NCBI GenBank assembly: GCA_038254435.1
Contig: JBBSGD010000029.1
Coordinates: 1 to 29,196, forward strand
From: JBBSGD01 sp038254435
GTDB taxonomy: Bacteria > Actinomycetota > CADDZG01 > WHSQ01
Length of the DNA stretch: 29,196 nt
Direction of reading: 5' to 3'
Under the pieces are notes generated by a model. It searched no databases. It was not told the origin of the DNA and worked only from the letters and a program-made list of their open reading frames with translations. A program made the translations under genes and the position numbers. Shown here piece by piece: positions 6,737 to 14,187 of this stretch (position 1 is the first letter of the stretch; each line of letters opens with the position of its first letter).

Positions 6737-8226
6737 CAGCCGCCGGGCCCCCTGGTTCCTTTGATGGCGCGCATGCGAGCGGCCTTGGCGCGCGCGGTGG
6801 CAACCCGTTCGCTGGACCCCTTCGCAATCTCCTGGGCGAGCACGCGCTCGTAGGCGGCGTCGGGATCTTCTCCTTCGACGGGGCCGAGAGCCGGCGCGGG
6901 CGCGAGGGGGGCGGGGGTGGCCGGCATCTCGGCGCGCGCCGGGGTGGAAGGTTCGGGGTTTCGGGCCGGCGCTTCGGGCGGTGGCTGCGACTCGGGGGCG
7001 GGTTGCCTCTCGGGTTCGGAGGTGGTGGCCGGCACCGACAATTCGAGCGGCGGCTGCTCGTCGTAGGCGACCGGGCCGCGGCCGATGCCTTGCTCGGCCT
7101 TGAGCCGGGCGACCCGCGCCCTGGCCTCCGCTACACCAGGGGATGCCCCGCGCCGCAGTTGCTCTGCCAGGACCTTGTCGTAGACGGCCTGAGCATCCTC
7201 CGTGACCTGGAGAGGCGGGTTAGGGCCCGGCGCAGGGATGCGGACGTTGGCCACAAGGGAGCCGGGGTCGGGCGGCACCGGGAAACCCTCACGCGCACGG
7301 ACCGGGGTGACCGGTTGCTCCGGCGCGGCGCTCGAAGGCTTTGGGGCGGTCGCAGCAGGAGTTGCGGGGCTTGCGGACGGCGGGGGCGTGGCCTCCTCGC
7401 CCGAAGTTTGAGCCGAAGGCGGCGGCGTGATCCCCGGCGCGGCGGTTCCCTTGATGGCGCGCATTCGGGCCGCTTTGGCGCGGGCCGTGGCGACCCGGTC
7501 ACTGGAGCCCTTGGCTGTCTCCTCCGCGAGCACGCGCTCGTAGACCGCGTCGGGATCCTGGCCGCTCGCCGCGAGCGCAGCCCCACGAGAGGTCGAGGCC
7601 GCGGGGGCGGCGGTTGGCTGCTCGGGGGCGGCGGTTGGCTGCTCGGGGGCGGCGGTTGGCTGCTCGGGGGCGGCGGCCGGGTCACCCGAGCGGGCTGCTG
7701 CAGCCGCCAGCACCCTCTCCTCGTCCGGCATGGCGGCCCCGGTGTCGAGCTCGGGGGGCGGCAGCACCGTCGCCATCCAGTCGGAGAGCTTCTCCTTCTC
7801 GTGAGTGAGCTCGGTGATGCTGTACTCGGAGAACTCGAACTCCGGGCTCCAGAACAAGGCGTCGTACGGGCACACCTCGACGCAGATTCCGCAGTACATG
7901 CACAGTGAGTAGTCGATGGCGAAACGGTCGAGTGTATTGCGCTTGCGAGCCCGGCCCCCCTCGTGCTTGGGGGGCAGGGTCTCCTTGTGGGAGTCGATGT
8001 AGATGCACCAGTCGGGACACTCGCGCGCACACAGATTGCACACCGTGCAGTTCTCTTCCTTGAGCGCGATAACGCCGCGCGTCCGAGGAGGGAGCTCCTG
8101 CTTGACGTCTGGATATTGGATGACCGTGTTGTGCTTGAACAAGTGTTTGAAGGTGACGGCGAGACCCTTGAGGAGCCCGATGCCGAAGCCGGGCCTGCGA
8201 GCCACCTTGCGGCTGCTGTCGGACAC
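6736..8226 (-). CDS. nuoI: Subunit I with a long repeat-bearing C-terminal tail (11-gene cluster)
   Basis: Fe-S subunit that passes electrons toward the quinone site. It has 496 residues; usual NuoI proteins have about 150-220. Residues 1-165 are a normal NuoI with two 4Fe-4S motifs: C60, C63, C66, C70 and C109, C112, C115, C119. Residues from about 166 on are an added tail. It has a Pro/Ala-rich linker with a perfect 7-residue tandem repeat (AAPEQPT), then three copies of a 40-residue repeat (222-261, 342-380, 452-491) separated by Pro-rich spacers. The repeats look helical and amphipathic, with a cluster of Arg and Lys. The GTG start at 8226 directly follows the nuoH stop and has a strong GGGGGGAG site. 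The core resembles the NuoI of the known second nuo cluster of Streptomyces (from memory). The role of the tail is unknown; a docking surface for an alternative electron donor is one guess. Confidence 0.93.
   Translation of the reverse strand: MSDSSRKVARRPGFGIGLLKGLAVTFKHLFKHNTVIQYPDVKQELPPRTRGVIALKEENCTVCNLCARECPDWCIYIDSHKETLPPKHEGGRARKRNTLDRFAIDYSLCMYCGICVEVCPYDALFWSPEFEFSEYSITELTHEKEKLSDWMATVLPPPELDTGAAMPDEERVLAAAAARSGDPAAAPEQPTAAPEQPTAAPEQPTAAPAASTSRGAALAASGQDPDAVYERVLAEETAKGSSDRVATARAKAARMRAIKGTAAPGITPPPSAQTSGEEATPPPSASPATPAATAPKPSSAAPEQPVTPVRAREGFPVPPDPGSLVANVRIPAPGPNPPLQVTEDAQAVYDKVLAEQLRRGASPGVAEARARVARLKAEQGIGRGPVAYDEQPPLELSVPATTSEPERQPAPESQPPPEAPARNPEPSTPARAEMPATPAPLAPAPALGPVEGEDPDAAYERVLAQEIAKGSSERVATARAKAARMRAIKGTRGPGG
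6754..7563 (-). repeat. Three 40-residue coding repeats in the NuoI tail
   Basis: The copies lie at 7444-7563 (first), 7087-7203 (second) and 6754-6873 (third). The consensus is D-A-x-Y-E-R-V-L-A-E-E-x-A-K-G-S-S followed by R-V-A-x-A-R-A-K-A-A-R and a short Ile-Lys-Gly-type end. Copies one and three differ at 5 of 40 residues. Compared codon by codon by hand, 14 further codons differ silently. That excess of silent change suggests the protein sequence of the repeat is under purifying selection rather than freshly copied. The second copy is more diverged and lacks the RMRAIKGT end. Confidence 0.85.
7610..7672 (-). repeat. Perfect 21-bp tandem repeat, three copies, in nuoI
   Basis: The unit GCGGTTGGCTGCTCGGGGGC plus G (plus strand) occurs three times without mismatch at 7610-7630, 7631-7651 and 7652-7672, with partial units on both sides. 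In the nuoI frame it encodes AAPEQPT repeated. Because 21 is a multiple of three, copy-number change by slippage would lengthen or shorten the linker without a frameshift. Confidence 0.95.
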
Positions 8227-9234
8227 TCAAGCTCCCCCCACGTAAACCACCCATGCTCCCGTGGCAAGTATCAATCCCAGGCCCGCGGGGATCAGCACCT
8301 TCCACGCGAAGGCTTGGAGCTGGTCCTCGCGCAAGCGCGGAAACGTCGGGCGCACCCACAGGAACACGAACACCATCACCGCGGTCTTGGCCAGAAACCA
8401 CACGAAGCCCGGGACCACGGCCAGGGGCGCCCACGGAACTACCGGCTGGTATCCGCCGAGAAAGAGAGTCGTTGCGATGGCAGCGAAGGCGACGAGGTGG
8501 CCCATCTCCGGGAACATGTGGCTGAAGATGTAGCGCATTCCCGAATACTCGGTGAAGGGACCCGCGATGATCTCGGACTCGGCGACCGGCATGTCGAACG
8601 GGGGCCGCGACATCTCGGCAACGGCCGACAGCGTGAAGATCAAGAACGCCACCAGCCCGATCCCGGGTGGCCACAGCGCGAACATCCAGTGTTGCTTATC
8701 GACGATGCCCACAAGCGACAGCGTCCCGGCCAACATGGCAACACTCGCCGCGGCGAGCACAATTGGAAGCTCGTAAGCGATCAGCTGAGCGGCGGAGCGA
8801 AGGCCCCCGATGAGCGAGTACTTGTTCCCGCTCGACAGGCCGGCCATGAGCACGCCGATGCTGGACACCGAAGAGATGGCAAGCAAGTAAAAGAGCCCGA
8901 TGTCGAGATTCTCGACGACGAGGTTGCGGTCTACCGGAATGACGAGGTAGATCATCACGATCGGCACCATGATGACCGCGGGCGCGAGCCCGAATACCCG
9001 TTTGTCGGCGGCGTCCGGAACGAGGTCTTCCTTGAGCAGAAACTTCACGGCATCCGCCAGAGTCGTCGCCCAGCCGTGCCATCCGCCCGGATACATCGGT
9101 CCGAGCCGGTGCTGCAAGTGCGCCATCACCTTGTGCTCTGCGTACCCGCCGACCAAGGCAGCAAGGGGAAGCACCGAGAGAATGACGATTACCTTGACGA
9201 GGAGGAGCAGCCACGGGTTGATGACGAGATCCAT
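8227..9234 (-). CDS. nuoH: NADH-quinone oxidoreductase subunit H (11-gene cluster)
   Basis: Membrane subunit that anchors the peripheral arm and forms the quinone entry tunnel, 335 residues. Family marks include LADAVKFLLKEDLVP (59-73), the MAGLSSGNKYSLIGGLRS loop and the acidic helix EMSRPPFDMPVAESEIIAGP. The first cytosolic loop is unlike the usual form: it reads AEHKVMAHLQHRLGPMYPGG where the paralogue reads AERKVLADMQSRIGPNRWGP. The ATG at 9234 shares a base with the nuoD stop. There is no nuoE, nuoF or nuoG between nuoD and this gene, so the NADH-oxidising module is absent from the operon. Confidence 0.94.
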   Translation of the reverse strand: MDLVINPWLLLLVKVIVILSVLPLAALVGGYAEHKVMAHLQHRLGPMYPGGWHGWATTLADAVKFLLKEDLVPDAADKRVFGLAPAVIMVPIVMIYLVIPVDRNLVVENLDIGLFYLLAISSVSSIGVLMAGLSSGNKYSLIGGLRSAAQLIAYELPIVLAAASVAMLAGTLSLVGIVDKQHWMFALWPPGIGLVAFLIFTLSAVAEMSRPPFDMPVAESEIIAGPFTEYSGMRYIFSHMFPEMGHLVAFAAIATTLFLGGYQPVVPWAPLAVVPGFVWFLAKTAVMVFVFLWVRPTFPRLREDQLQAFAWKVLIPAGLGLILATGAWVVYVGGA

Positions 9235-10388
9235 CAGCGGTCGATGTCTCCCAGAACGAAGAAGAACGAGCCCAGGATCGCGATCATGTCGGCGACGTAG
9301 GTCCCGGCGAGCACATGCGAAAGAGCGGATACGTTGCTGAAGGAGGGGGTGCGGATCTTGAGGCGGTAAGGGCGTCTGTCGCCGTCGGATACCAGGTACA
9401 TGCCGAGCTCGCCCAAGGGATTCTCACAGCGCACGTAGATCTCCCCGGCGGGCACCTTGATGACCTTGGGCACCTCGCCGAGGACCGGGCCCGAGGGAAG
9501 CCCCTCGAGCGCCTGCTCGACGATCTTGGCGGACTCGACGGTTTCGTGCAGCAACACCCAGAAACGATCGAAGCAGTCTCCGTCGGCTCCGGTGACTACC
9601 TCGAAGTCGAACTGATCGTAGACAAGGTAGGGCTCGTCTACGCGCACGTCGAGCGGAAGACCAGAGCCGCGCGCGATGGGGCCTGACACGCCGTAGGACA
9701 GAGCCGCCTCAGCGGGCAGTGTTCCGACGCCCACGGTCCGTTGTTTGAAGATCTCGTTCCCGATGAGCAGATCGACGTAGTCGGGAAGACGCTTGACGAC
9801 CTCGCGCACTCCTTTGAGGGCTTGAGCGTAAAAGCCGCGCGGCACATCTTCCTTGAGCCCGCCGGGGCGGAAGTAGCCGAAGTGCATCCGTCCACCCGTC
9901 GTCATCTCCATGGCGCGCTGAATGTCCTCCCGCTCGCGAAACGCATAGAAGGTGGGGGTGATCGCGCCCAGCTCGGCCCCGAACGACGCGAAGAACATGA
10001 GGTGGTTGAGAATGCGGTTCATCTCCGCAAGCACGACTCGAAGCCACTGAGCGCGCGGCGGCACCTCGATGTCCATGAGCCTCTCGACGGCGATCGCGAG
10101 CGGCAGCTCGTTGTTGATGCCCGACAACCAGTCCATTCGCGACACGAGGTTGGTGATCTGACGATAGTCTCGCTGCTCGACCAACTTTTCGTAGCCGCGG
10201 TGCATGTAGCCGATGATTGGCTCCGCGCTGACGAGGCGCTCGCCGTCGATCGTCGCCAGCAGACGGAAAACTCCGTGCGTGGCCGGATGCTGGGGGCCGA
10301 CGTTGAGTATCATCTCCTCCGTCTCGAGCGCGTTCGGCCTTGGGGCCCGCGCCACCTCGGTAGCGTCGCGCACCCCGTCTACAGTCAT
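9234..10388 (-). CDS. nuoD: Subunit D with altered quinone pocket (11-gene cluster)
   Basis: The 49-kDa-type subunit, which forms the quinone headgroup site together with NuoB and NuoH; 384 residues. The start is ATG at 10388, overlapping the nuoC stop (ATGA). The family body is intact: GPQHPATHG, EPIIGYMHRG, FYAFRERED, and the C-terminal DRRPYRLKIRTPSFSN and MIAILGSFFFVLGDIDR. Gap-free alignment with the known Thermus Nqo4 numbering shows His38 kept, but the quinone-binding Tyr87 is Trp (codon TGG at 10130-10128, in RMDWLSG). The Asp139 that pairs with His38 is Glu (9974-9972, in GAELGA). The paralogue in this window keeps Tyr and Asp. I recall the same Trp and Glu in the second-cluster NuoD of Streptomyces, so this may be a subfamily trait. 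Confidence 0.95.
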   Translation of the reverse strand: MTVDGVRDATEVARAPRPNALETEEMILNVGPQHPATHGVFRLLATIDGERLVSAEPIIGYMHRGYEKLVEQRDYRQITNLVSRMDWLSGINNELPLAIAVERLMDIEVPPRAQWLRVVLAEMNRILNHLMFFASFGAELGAITPTFYAFREREDIQRAMEMTTGGRMHFGYFRPGGLKEDVPRGFYAQALKGVREVVKRLPDYVDLLIGNEIFKQRTVGVGTLPAEAALSYGVSGPIARGSGLPLDVRVDEPYLVYDQFDFEVVTGADGDCFDRFWVLLHETVESAKIVEQALEGLPSGPVLGEVPKVIKVPAGEIYVRCENPLGELGMYLVSDGDRRPYRLKIRTPSFSNVSALSHVLAGTYVADMIAILGSFFFVLGDIDR

Positions 10389-10945
10389 CCCCGCCCCCCG
10401 GCGGAGGCCTCGCCGGCATCCTTTGCCCCCGGCCACTCCTTGATGCGCCTTATCGGCAGACGAAACGACTTGCGCATCGGATGCCCCTCGAAGTCCTCCG
10501 GCAAGTAGAGCGGCACGAGCCGCGGGTGTCCGTCGAAGTGGATGCCGAACATCTCCGCGGCCTCGCGCTCGTGCCACAGCGCGCCTGCGTACACATTGCT
10601 CGTCGTCGGACAGCGAGGCTTCTCGAGGTCGATTGGAACGCGCACGTTTGCGTGCAATAGATGGCGGGGCGAGTACACGTGGACGAGCACCTCGAGTCCC
10701 CCGGGCTCGACTTGCTCGGTCCTGTCGATCCCTGTGAGGAACGTGAAGAAACTAAACTCGAGCCCCCGCGTAGCGCGTAACTTGTCGAGGACAACGGTCA
10801 CCGCGCCGGGCTCGCAGGTGAGATCGAGCTGCCCACGCACCACACGAGACCCCCCGAGCCATTGTCCCGCGACGCCCTCGATGCGCCCCAGTGCCGTCGC
10901 TGCCTCCACCGGCTGGCGCTCGGCAAGGTCGACAGTCAACTCCAC
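10385..10945 (-). CDS. nuoC: NADH-quinone oxidoreductase subunit C (11-gene cluster)
   Basis: The 30-kDa-type subunit of the complex I connecting module, 186 residues, which is normal for a stand-alone NuoC. It has the N-terminal alpha/beta part (residues 1-85, FFTFLTGIDRTEQV) and the family signature at WHEREAAEMFGIHFDGHP, followed by LYLPEDFEGHPMRKSFRLP. The GTG start at 10945 lies immediately after the nuoB stop, with GGGGGGAA five bases upstream. The stop overlaps nuoD. It is more complete at the N-terminus than the NuoC of the 14-gene operon. Confidence 0.93.
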   Translation of the reverse strand: MELTVDLAERQPVEAATALGRIEGVAGQWLGGSRVVRGQLDLTCEPGAVTVVLDKLRATRGLEFSFFTFLTGIDRTEQVEPGGLEVLVHVYSPRHLLHANVRVPIDLEKPRCPTTSNVYAGALWHEREAAEMFGIHFDGHPRLVPLYLPEDFEGHPMRKSFRLPIRRIKEWPGAKDAGEASAGGRG

Positions 10946-11467
10946 CTATATTCCCCCCGCGAGGCCGGGCTCGGGGATCTGAGGCACGGGGGCGGAGTGT
11001 CCCGCCCACCTAACTGCGATGTCCTCGCCCTCTATCTTTTGCTGCAGGCGGATGATTCCGTGCAGGAGGGCCTCGGGGCGGGGGGGGCAGCCCGGCACGT
11101 AGACGTCGACGGGAATGATCTGATCGACGCCCTTGGTGACTGAATAGGAATCCCAGTACGGCCCTCCGCAGTTGGCGCAGGCACCCATCGAGATGACGTA
11201 CTTCGGCTCGGGCATCTGGTCGTAGACACGCTTGATGGGCGCCGCCATCTTGTCGGTCACCGTGCCGGCGACGACGAGCAGGTCCGCCTGGCGCGGCGAG
11301 GCAGGAAAGGGGATCACGCCGAAGCGGATGATGTCGTACTTGCTGGCGATCGCAGCTCCCATCTCGATGCCGCAGCAGGCGAGCCCGAACTGCATCATCC
11401 ACAGCGAATACTTGCGGCTCCAATTGAGAAGTCGCGACGCGGCAGCGGGCAGCTCCACCTTCTCCAT
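10946..11467 (-). CDS. nuoB: NADH-quinone oxidoreductase subunit B (11-gene cluster)
   Basis: Subunit holding the terminal 4Fe-4S cluster N2, which reduces quinone; 173 residues. Cluster ligands are the tandem C31-C32 (GLACCGIEM), C97 (SMGACANCGG) and C127 (VPGCPPRPE). An extra cysteine (C100) and the run GGPYWDSYSVTKGVD replace the GGVFNNYALVQGVD form of the paralogue; this style is typical of complexes lacking the NADH module, as far as I recall. The ATG at 11467 shares one base with the nuoA stop. Confidence 0.95.
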   Translation of the reverse strand: MEKVELPAAASRLLNWSRKYSLWMMQFGLACCGIEMGAAIASKYDIIRFGVIPFPASPRQADLLVVAGTVTDKMAAPIKRVYDQMPEPKYVISMGACANCGGPYWDSYSVTKGVDQIIPVDVYVPGCPPRPEALLHGIIRLQQKIEGEDIAVRWAGHSAPVPQIPEPGLAGGI

Positions 11468-11856
11468 CACTGCCACTCGAGCACCTTCTTTTTGATCGCG
11501 TACAAGAGGGCGAGTGCCAGGATTCCGATGAAGACGCTCATCTCGACCAGCGCCTGAGTGCCGAGCGCCTTGAATACGAGCGCCCACGGGAACAGGAACA
11601 CCGCCTCGACATCGAACACGACGAACAGAAGCGCAAACAGGTAGTAGCGGACGTTCGCCTGAGACCAGCCGGTCCCTATCGGGTCGATGCCGGACTCGTA
11701 GGTAGTGAGCTTGTCCGGGCGCGTGACTTGAGGCCTGACGAGACGGGCGAGCTGCAGCGTCCCCCCGACGAGGGCCGCTCCGACCACGAGGAAGATTCCG
11801 ATGGTCAGGTACTGGCCGGTGTAGCCTTCGGGCAAGTTCTCACCGCTCCCGGTCAT
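11467..11856 (-). CDS. nuoA: NADH-quinone oxidoreductase subunit A (11-gene cluster)
   Basis: Three-helix membrane subunit at the junction of the two arms of complex I, 129 residues. The signature is clear: KLTTYESGIDPIG (49-61) in the long loop, then NVRYYLFALLFVVFDVEAVF with FDVE at 81-84 and the PW that follows. The C-terminus ends KKKVLEWQ. It is the first gene of the 11-gene operon. The ATG at 11856 has only a distant GAGGG upstream, so the start is likely but not proven by a ribosome site. The upstream 90 bases separate it from a divergent membrane protein gene. Confidence 0.95.
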   Translation of the reverse strand: MTGSGENLPEGYTGQYLTIGIFLVVGAALVGGTLQLARLVRPQVTRPDKLTTYESGIDPIGTGWSQANVRYYLFALLFVVFDVEAVFLFPWALVFKALGTQALVEMSVFIGILALALLYAIKKKVLEWQ

Positions 11857-11946
11857 TACGCGTGGGTACCCTCGGTACCGTCTAAAAATAGCAGGCGTAA
11901 CAATCTGGCAGACCCGCGGGATGCGATTACGGGGATTGTCGTTAGC
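11857..11946. promoter_or_regulatory. Divergent promoter region of nuoA and a membrane protein gene
   Basis: Ninety bases lie between two divergent starts, so promoters in both directions are expected here. An AT-rich patch, TCTAAAAATAGC around 11881-11892, is the only likely minus 10 material; no convincing minus 35 partner is seen at standard spacing. Two GGTACC palindromes at 11865-11870 and 11874-11879, three bases apart, can form a hairpin in the nuoA leader or could be an operator. The region as a promoter is inferred from gene orientation. Confidence 0.35.
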
Positions 11947-12693
11947 ATGACCTCAATGACTGCCCCCCGCCCCCGCGATTCCCCCCAGGCCGAAGCCTCC
12001 GCCGGTCCCGCCGGCCAGAATCTGCACCCGGGGAAGCTGATGGCAGGGGGCCTGCGGGATCTGGCGGCCGCCCCGTTTCGCACCCTTCTCGCGCTGGCGC
12101 TGCTCGTGCAGGTCGTGTTCGTTACCGTGCCTGCCGGGGTCGGCGATCCCACGGGCCTCGCGACAATTGCGCTCATCGGCGTCACCCTCTTCATCGATAT
12201 GGTGACGACGATGGCCGCCGGGGTCTCACAGCCGGAGCCCAGCGCCGACAGGTGGATCCGGGCAACGCTCAGGCGCAGATGCTTCTGGCGCTACATAGGC
12301 ACGACTCTCATAGTTGCGATCTTCGTGGGCGTGGGAGCGATCGCTCTCTTTGTCGGGGCAATTGTCGTTGCCGGCATCGTCGCGCTCGCGCAACCGGCGG
12401 CCGTGCTGGAGCGCAGATCCCCCGGCTCCGCACTCGAAAGGAGCGCGCAGCTTTCCCGACCGGCGCGCAAGCCGATCATGATCGTGTTCTCGCTTCTCAT
12501 CCTGCTCCCGCAGCTCCTGCCCCAGGCTCTGGTGCAGTTCAATGCGCCCGGGGGACGTACGGTGTTCGAGGCGGCCGGATTTCTGTCCGTCATCCTGTCT
12601 ACGGCGGGCGTCATCGCGCTCAGCCGCGCGTTCGTCGCCCTGGGCGGAGTAGCCACTCCGAGCCTCGAGGAACTGGCCCTCCCCCCCACATAA
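11947..12693 (+). CDS. Membrane protein of unknown function
   Basis: A 248-residue protein with a polar, Pro/Ala-rich N-terminal stretch of about 40 residues and five hydrophobic segments (about 44-64, 70-92, 116-148, 176-196 and 212-235). The segment with LAQPAAVLERRSPGSALERS (148-167) followed by AQLSRP resembles the loop of a broad class of bacterial membrane proteins in which a conserved Arg-Ser follows a Gly/Ala-rich stretch before the last helices (GDPD-type membrane domain or similar DUF families). That match is weak and the function is unknown. Start ATG 11947 is preferred; ATG 11956 in the same frame is possible. No strong ribosome site is seen, so leaderless translation is possible. 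It is divergent from nuoA and precedes the secreted repeat protein by 164 bases. Confidence 0.7.
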   Translation: MTSMTAPRPRDSPQAEASAGPAGQNLHPGKLMAGGLRDLAAAPFRTLLALALLVQVVFVTVPAGVGDPTGLATIALIGVTLFIDMVTTMAAGVSQPEPSADRWIRATLRRRCFWRYIGTTLIVAIFVGVGAIALFVGAIVVAGIVALAQPAAVLERRSPGSALERSAQLSRPARKPIMIVFSLLILLPQLLPQALVQFNAPGGRTVFEAAGFLSVILSTAGVIALSRAFVALGGVATPSLEELALPPT

Positions 12694-12857
12694 GCGCGCT
12701 GACGGCAAGGGTTGGCAGTTTCCGCCGGAGCGGGTCTTCCTCGCTAATACTTGTTGGGATGCACTTAGGATGCCGTGCAAGCCCTGGGATCCGAACGATC
12801 CGTTGGCATTTTTTTGAGCGCTACCGGCACGATCCCATCTACTAAAGAGGCCTCCAG
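12694..12857 (+). other. Intergenic spacer before the RTX-like gene
   Basis: No reading frame of note. A TAATAC sequence near 12755 could serve as a minus 10 element, but no proper minus 35 is visible. A five-pair stem (GGATC at 12787-12791 with GATCC at 12797-12801) sits seven bases before a run of seven Ts (12809-12815); the gap makes a true terminator doubtful. AAAGAGG at 12844-12850 is the ribosome binding site of the next gene. Confidence 0.4.
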
Positions 12858-14150
12858 ATGCGAACTAGTCGACTTCTCGCAAGTCTGGTTCTAGTAACCA
12901 GCCTCGTTCTGGCATCGAATGCCGCAAACGCCACCGCTACCACTTGTTTTGGCCGACCCGCGACAATCGTGGGCACAAATGGTCCCGATAGGATCGTTGG
13001 AACAGCCGGCTCCGACGTCATCGCTGGGCTCGGAGGCAAAGACATCATCGCCGGCGGAGGAGGTGCCGACTTCATCTGTGGCAACGCGGGTGATCCCGAC
13101 GTATTGCGCGGGAATGATGGTACCGACCATCTCAACGGAGGCCCAGGAGCAGATCATCAATTCGGCGGCCGGGGTGCCGACGTGCTCTTGTCGGGGGGCG
13201 GTGCTCTAGGCACCTTTGGCGACAACCTGCATGGCGGGGCAGGAGACGATCAACTGGTAGGCGACGAGACGCGCCAGCAGCTAACGGGGGGTGCGGGTGA
13301 CGACTCCATCGCAGGGGGCGGTGCGGTCGACCAACTCTTGTACACGGGGGCGCGCAACGGCGTAGCGGTGAATCTTGCAACGGGACGTGCAAGAGGCCAG
13401 GGGTCCGATCGGATCTCGGGTGTCGAGAACGTAGTCGGTTCGATGCACGGCGACGAGCTTGTGGGGAACTCCACCTACAACGTCTTGATCGGGGGACAAG
13501 TAAGATTGGGCCATTCCGAAGAATCCGGCGACGATGTCCTACGAGGGGGCGCGGGAGCCGACTACTTGGGCGACGTAACTTGTCTCGGCTCCGTACCGGG
13601 AGACACCCGCACCTGTTCCGATCCCGGCAGGGACGGGGAGTTCGGCGGACCTGGTCGCGATGTCCTATCGACCTCCGGCGGGCGAGATTTTGCAGGGGGT
13701 GGACGCGGACCCGACTCGCTGTTCTTGGCGAAAGGGCACGCTCGCATGGTCGGAGGGAGGGGCCGCGATCTCTTCAAACTTCGCAAGGGTAGAGGCCGGA
13801 TCAATGGGGGCGCAGGCCGCGACACGATCCAGTTCGTAACTGTGAAAATCGCCAGCGAACGACCTCCTCTATCGCCTGCACGAGTCGATCTCGCGACGGG
13901 CCACGCGGCTAATGGGCACGTCACTGCCCAGGTGCCGGACATCGAGGTTGTGCGAGCGACGCGGGGGGCCGACGAGATAGCCGGAGATGCAGAGCGGAAT
14001 TTTCTGTACGGGCTCGGCGGAAATGACTCCGTGCGGGGTCGCGCCGGCGCGGATTACCTCTCGGGCGGCGCGGGGAACGATTCGTTGCGCGGCGGTAGGG
14101 GCAGCGACAAATGCGTTGGCGGGGAGACTACGTCGAGCTGCGAGTCGTAG
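12858..14150 (+). CDS. Secreted RTX-like calcium-binding repeat protein
   Basis: A 430-residue exported protein. Residues 1-26 form a signal peptide (MRTSR then a hydrophobic run, with cleavage likely near ANA-TA). The mature part is built from glycine- and aspartate-rich nonapeptide repeats of the hemolysin type (GGxGxDxhx). They are clear at about 38-76, 85-110, 125-160, 227-236, 263-330 and 369-418, and normally bind calcium and fold as a parallel beta roll. Two spacers, GVAVNLATGRARG (168-180) and PARVDLATGHA (340-350), match linkers seen in such proteins. Six cysteines (C30, C74, C242, C253, C419, C428) suggest disulfides outside the cell. No enzymatic domain or type I secretion signal is visible. 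The ribosome site AAAGAGG lies seven bases before the ATG. It converges on nuoN. Confidence 0.88.
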   Translation: MRTSRLLASLVLVTSLVLASNAANATATTCFGRPATIVGTNGPDRIVGTAGSDVIAGLGGKDIIAGGGGADFICGNAGDPDVLRGNDGTDHLNGGPGADHQFGGRGADVLLSGGGALGTFGDNLHGGAGDDQLVGDETRQQLTGGAGDDSIAGGGAVDQLLYTGARNGVAVNLATGRARGQGSDRISGVENVVGSMHGDELVGNSTYNVLIGGQVRLGHSEESGDDVLRGGAGADYLGDVTCLGSVPGDTRTCSDPGRDGEFGGPGRDVLSTSGGRDFAGGGRGPDSLFLAKGHARMVGGRGRDLFKLRKGRGRINGGAGRDTIQFVTVKIASERPPLSPARVDLATGHAANGHVTAQVPDIEVVRATRGADEIAGDAERNFLYGLGGNDSVRGRAGADYLSGGAGNDSLRGGRGSDKCVGGETTSSCES

Positions 14151-14187
14151 GGCCTACCCTGCTCTCAGGAGCGCTGACCTCTTTCTC

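Noticed and set aside
7610..7672. Tandem repeats considered as a CRISPR array
   Set aside because: Units are contiguous with no spacers and lie in frame inside a coding region.
6676..7908. Plus-strand frame with Gly/Arg-rich repeats opposite the NuoI tail
   Set aside because: The repeats only mirror the 21-bp and 120-bp repeats of nuoI; the minus-strand frame contains the conserved Fe-S domain and a strong ribosome site.
12787..12815. Stem GGATC/GATCC followed by seven Ts, resembling an intrinsic terminator between the membrane protein and RTX-like genes
   Set aside because: The stem has only five pairs and the T-run starts seven bases after it; a true terminator has the T-run next to the stem.
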